Shown here: piece after piece, positions 5,155 through 5,852 of the stretch
Layout: each line of letters begins with the position of its first letter
Position numbering within the stretch: the first letter of the stretch is position 1
Assembly (NCBI GenBank): GCA_900552245.1
Contig: URYY01000127.1
Span: 1 to 5,852 of the forward strand
Length of the DNA: 5,852 bases
Direction: 5' to 3'
Source of the DNA: an uncultured Opitutales bacterium
GTDB taxonomy: Bacteria; Verrucomicrobiota; Verrucomicrobiia; Opitutales; Intestinicryptomonadaceae
The notes under the pieces: generated by a model
What the model was told of the DNA's origin: nothing
The model's input: the letters and a program-made list of their open reading frames with translations, nothing else
The model's database searches: none
Made by a program: the position numbers and the translations under genes

Positions 5155-5852
5155 ATGTTAGTTGGACAAGAGAGAGATTCTGCGGAGCTTGCGAAAAGTT
5201 GCGCTCCTTGTGGAAACCCGCGGAAGGACTGTGCGATAAAGTGCATGTATCCTCGGCGCATTCCATCTGAGCTTGTGATGTCTCTGTCGCTTGCAGCCTA
5301 CGGCGGCAAAATAGTCTTGGTAGATACCGACGAGCTTGCGGATTTAGCTTTGTCTGACATTTCAAAGGAAGTCTTGCTAGGTTTTGACACTGAATCTAAG
5401 CCGTCTTTTAAGAAGGGACAGTCTTTCCCGGTTTCTATTTTGCAGCTGGGGGGCAGCGACTGCGTTTGGGTTTTTAAGCTTGCCGGACTCTCAAAGTCTT
5501 ACGAAAAGATATTTGCGGTATTGGAGAATCCAAACATAAAAAAGGTTGGGGTGGCCGTTAAGGGAGATGTCAACGCGCTTAGAAAATTGCACGAATTTAC
5601 TCCGGCGGGATTTGAGGATATAAGCGAAAAGACTCGCTCTATAGGTATTGTCAACACTGGTCTTAAAAATCTGGCGGGCTTGTTTCTTGGAAGGAGAATC
5701 TCAAAGAGCGTGCAGATGAGCAACTGGGCCGCAGAAACTCTCACGCAAAAGCAGATTATGTACGCTGCTACCGACGCGTGGATTAGCCGCGATTTGCATA
5801 TAGAAGTTTCTAAGGTTTTGCGCGAGGGGCGCTATGCTCTAGAGCCGGAAGA
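5155..5852 (+). CDS. DEDDy-type 3'-5' exonuclease domain protein (RNase D/WRN-like), partial at the right edge
   Basis: The frame is open from ATG 5155 to the window end (232 codons, no stop). All three exonuclease motifs are present: Exo I GFDTES (Asp78, Glu80), Exo II VGVAVKGDVNAL (Asp138) and Exo III YAATDAW (Tyr203, Asp207). NTGLKNLAGLFLGRRISKS and SNWAAETLT, typical of this branch, lie between Exo II and III. Such enzymes remove nucleotides from 3' ends of RNA or DNA with two metal ions; this one's substrate cannot be told. The missing C terminus may hold more domains. An in-frame TAG at 5146-5148 makes ATG 5155 the first ATG available. Met31 (5245), just before the YPRRIPSEL segment where homologues as I recall them begin to match, is a serious alternative. 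If the long form is real, residues 16-30 form a cysteine cluster (Cys16, 19, 26, 30). It is transcribed away from the trp operon with no visible functional link. Confidence 0.88.
   Translation, partial: MLVGQERDSAELAKSCAPCGNPRKDCAIKCMYPRRIPSELVMSLSLAAYGGKIVLVDTDELADLALSDISKEVLLGFDTESKPSFKKGQSFPVSILQLGGSDCVWVFKLAGLSKSYEKIFAVLENPNIKKVGVAVKGDVNALRKLHEFTPAGFEDISEKTRSIGIVNTGLKNLAGLFLGRRISKSVQMSNWAAETLTQKQIMYAATDAWISRDLHIEVSKVLREGRYALEPE

Noticed and set aside
5187..5210. GGAGC...GCTCC inverted repeat near the exonuclease start as a terminator or riboswitch
   Set aside because: Only five bp of stem hold, no T-run follows, and it lies within a plausible coding region.
4991..5365. 124-codon minus-strand ORF covering the leader and the start of the exonuclease gene
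   Set aside because: It lies antisense to the exonuclease, matches nothing recognisable, and crosses the trp promoter and leader, including the leader peptide in another frame.
5499..5744. 81-codon minus-strand ORF
   Set aside because: It is antisense to the exonuclease motifs and has no recognisable features.

Overview
The window holds most of a tryptophan biosynthesis operon on the minus strand, a complete attenuation-type leader in front of it, and the first part of a divergent 3'-5' exonuclease gene on the plus strand. The trp order read 5' to 3' on the minus strand is trpL (leader peptide), trpE, trpG, trpD, trpC, trpF, trpB. The window edge cuts trpB, and trpA is not seen. Junctions are tight (16 nt, 13 nt, a 1-nt overlap, a 4-nt overlap, then an in-frame join), so this looks like one transcript carrying chorismate to tryptophan.

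Layout: 1-438 trpB (5' part, with a frame disruption); 439-1035 trpF, in frame with trpB with no stop between; 1032-1826 trpC; 1826-2845 trpD; 2859-3428 trpG; 3445-4929 trpE; 4941-5033 leader with an 11-residue peptide MFNWWFNHEVA (two adjacent Trp codons), an antiterminator and an intrinsic terminator ending in eight U; 5034-5154 divergent promoter region; 5155-5852 a DEDDy (RNase D/WRN-like) exonuclease gene running off the right edge. No mobile element, CRISPR array, tRNA or rRNA was seen.

Organism: a bacterium of moderate GC content. The exonuclease resembles, from memory, proteins of Verrucomicrobiota (Opitutae-like), and the intact EGDCFB order fits a non-enterobacterial lineage. This placement is tentative and not proven by the window. 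Shine-Dalgarno sequences are weak or absent at most starts.

The two most interesting points are the leader, which reads as a full ribosome-mediated Trp attenuator, and the state of trpB. The trpF frame runs seamlessly into trpB, but about 25 extra bases just before the PLP-lysine motif shift the frame. The rest of trpB to the window edge is intact in the new frame, with an ATG inside the extra bases. This is a recent mutation, a split or recoded gene, or a sequencing or assembly error (a run of six G lies inside the insertion).
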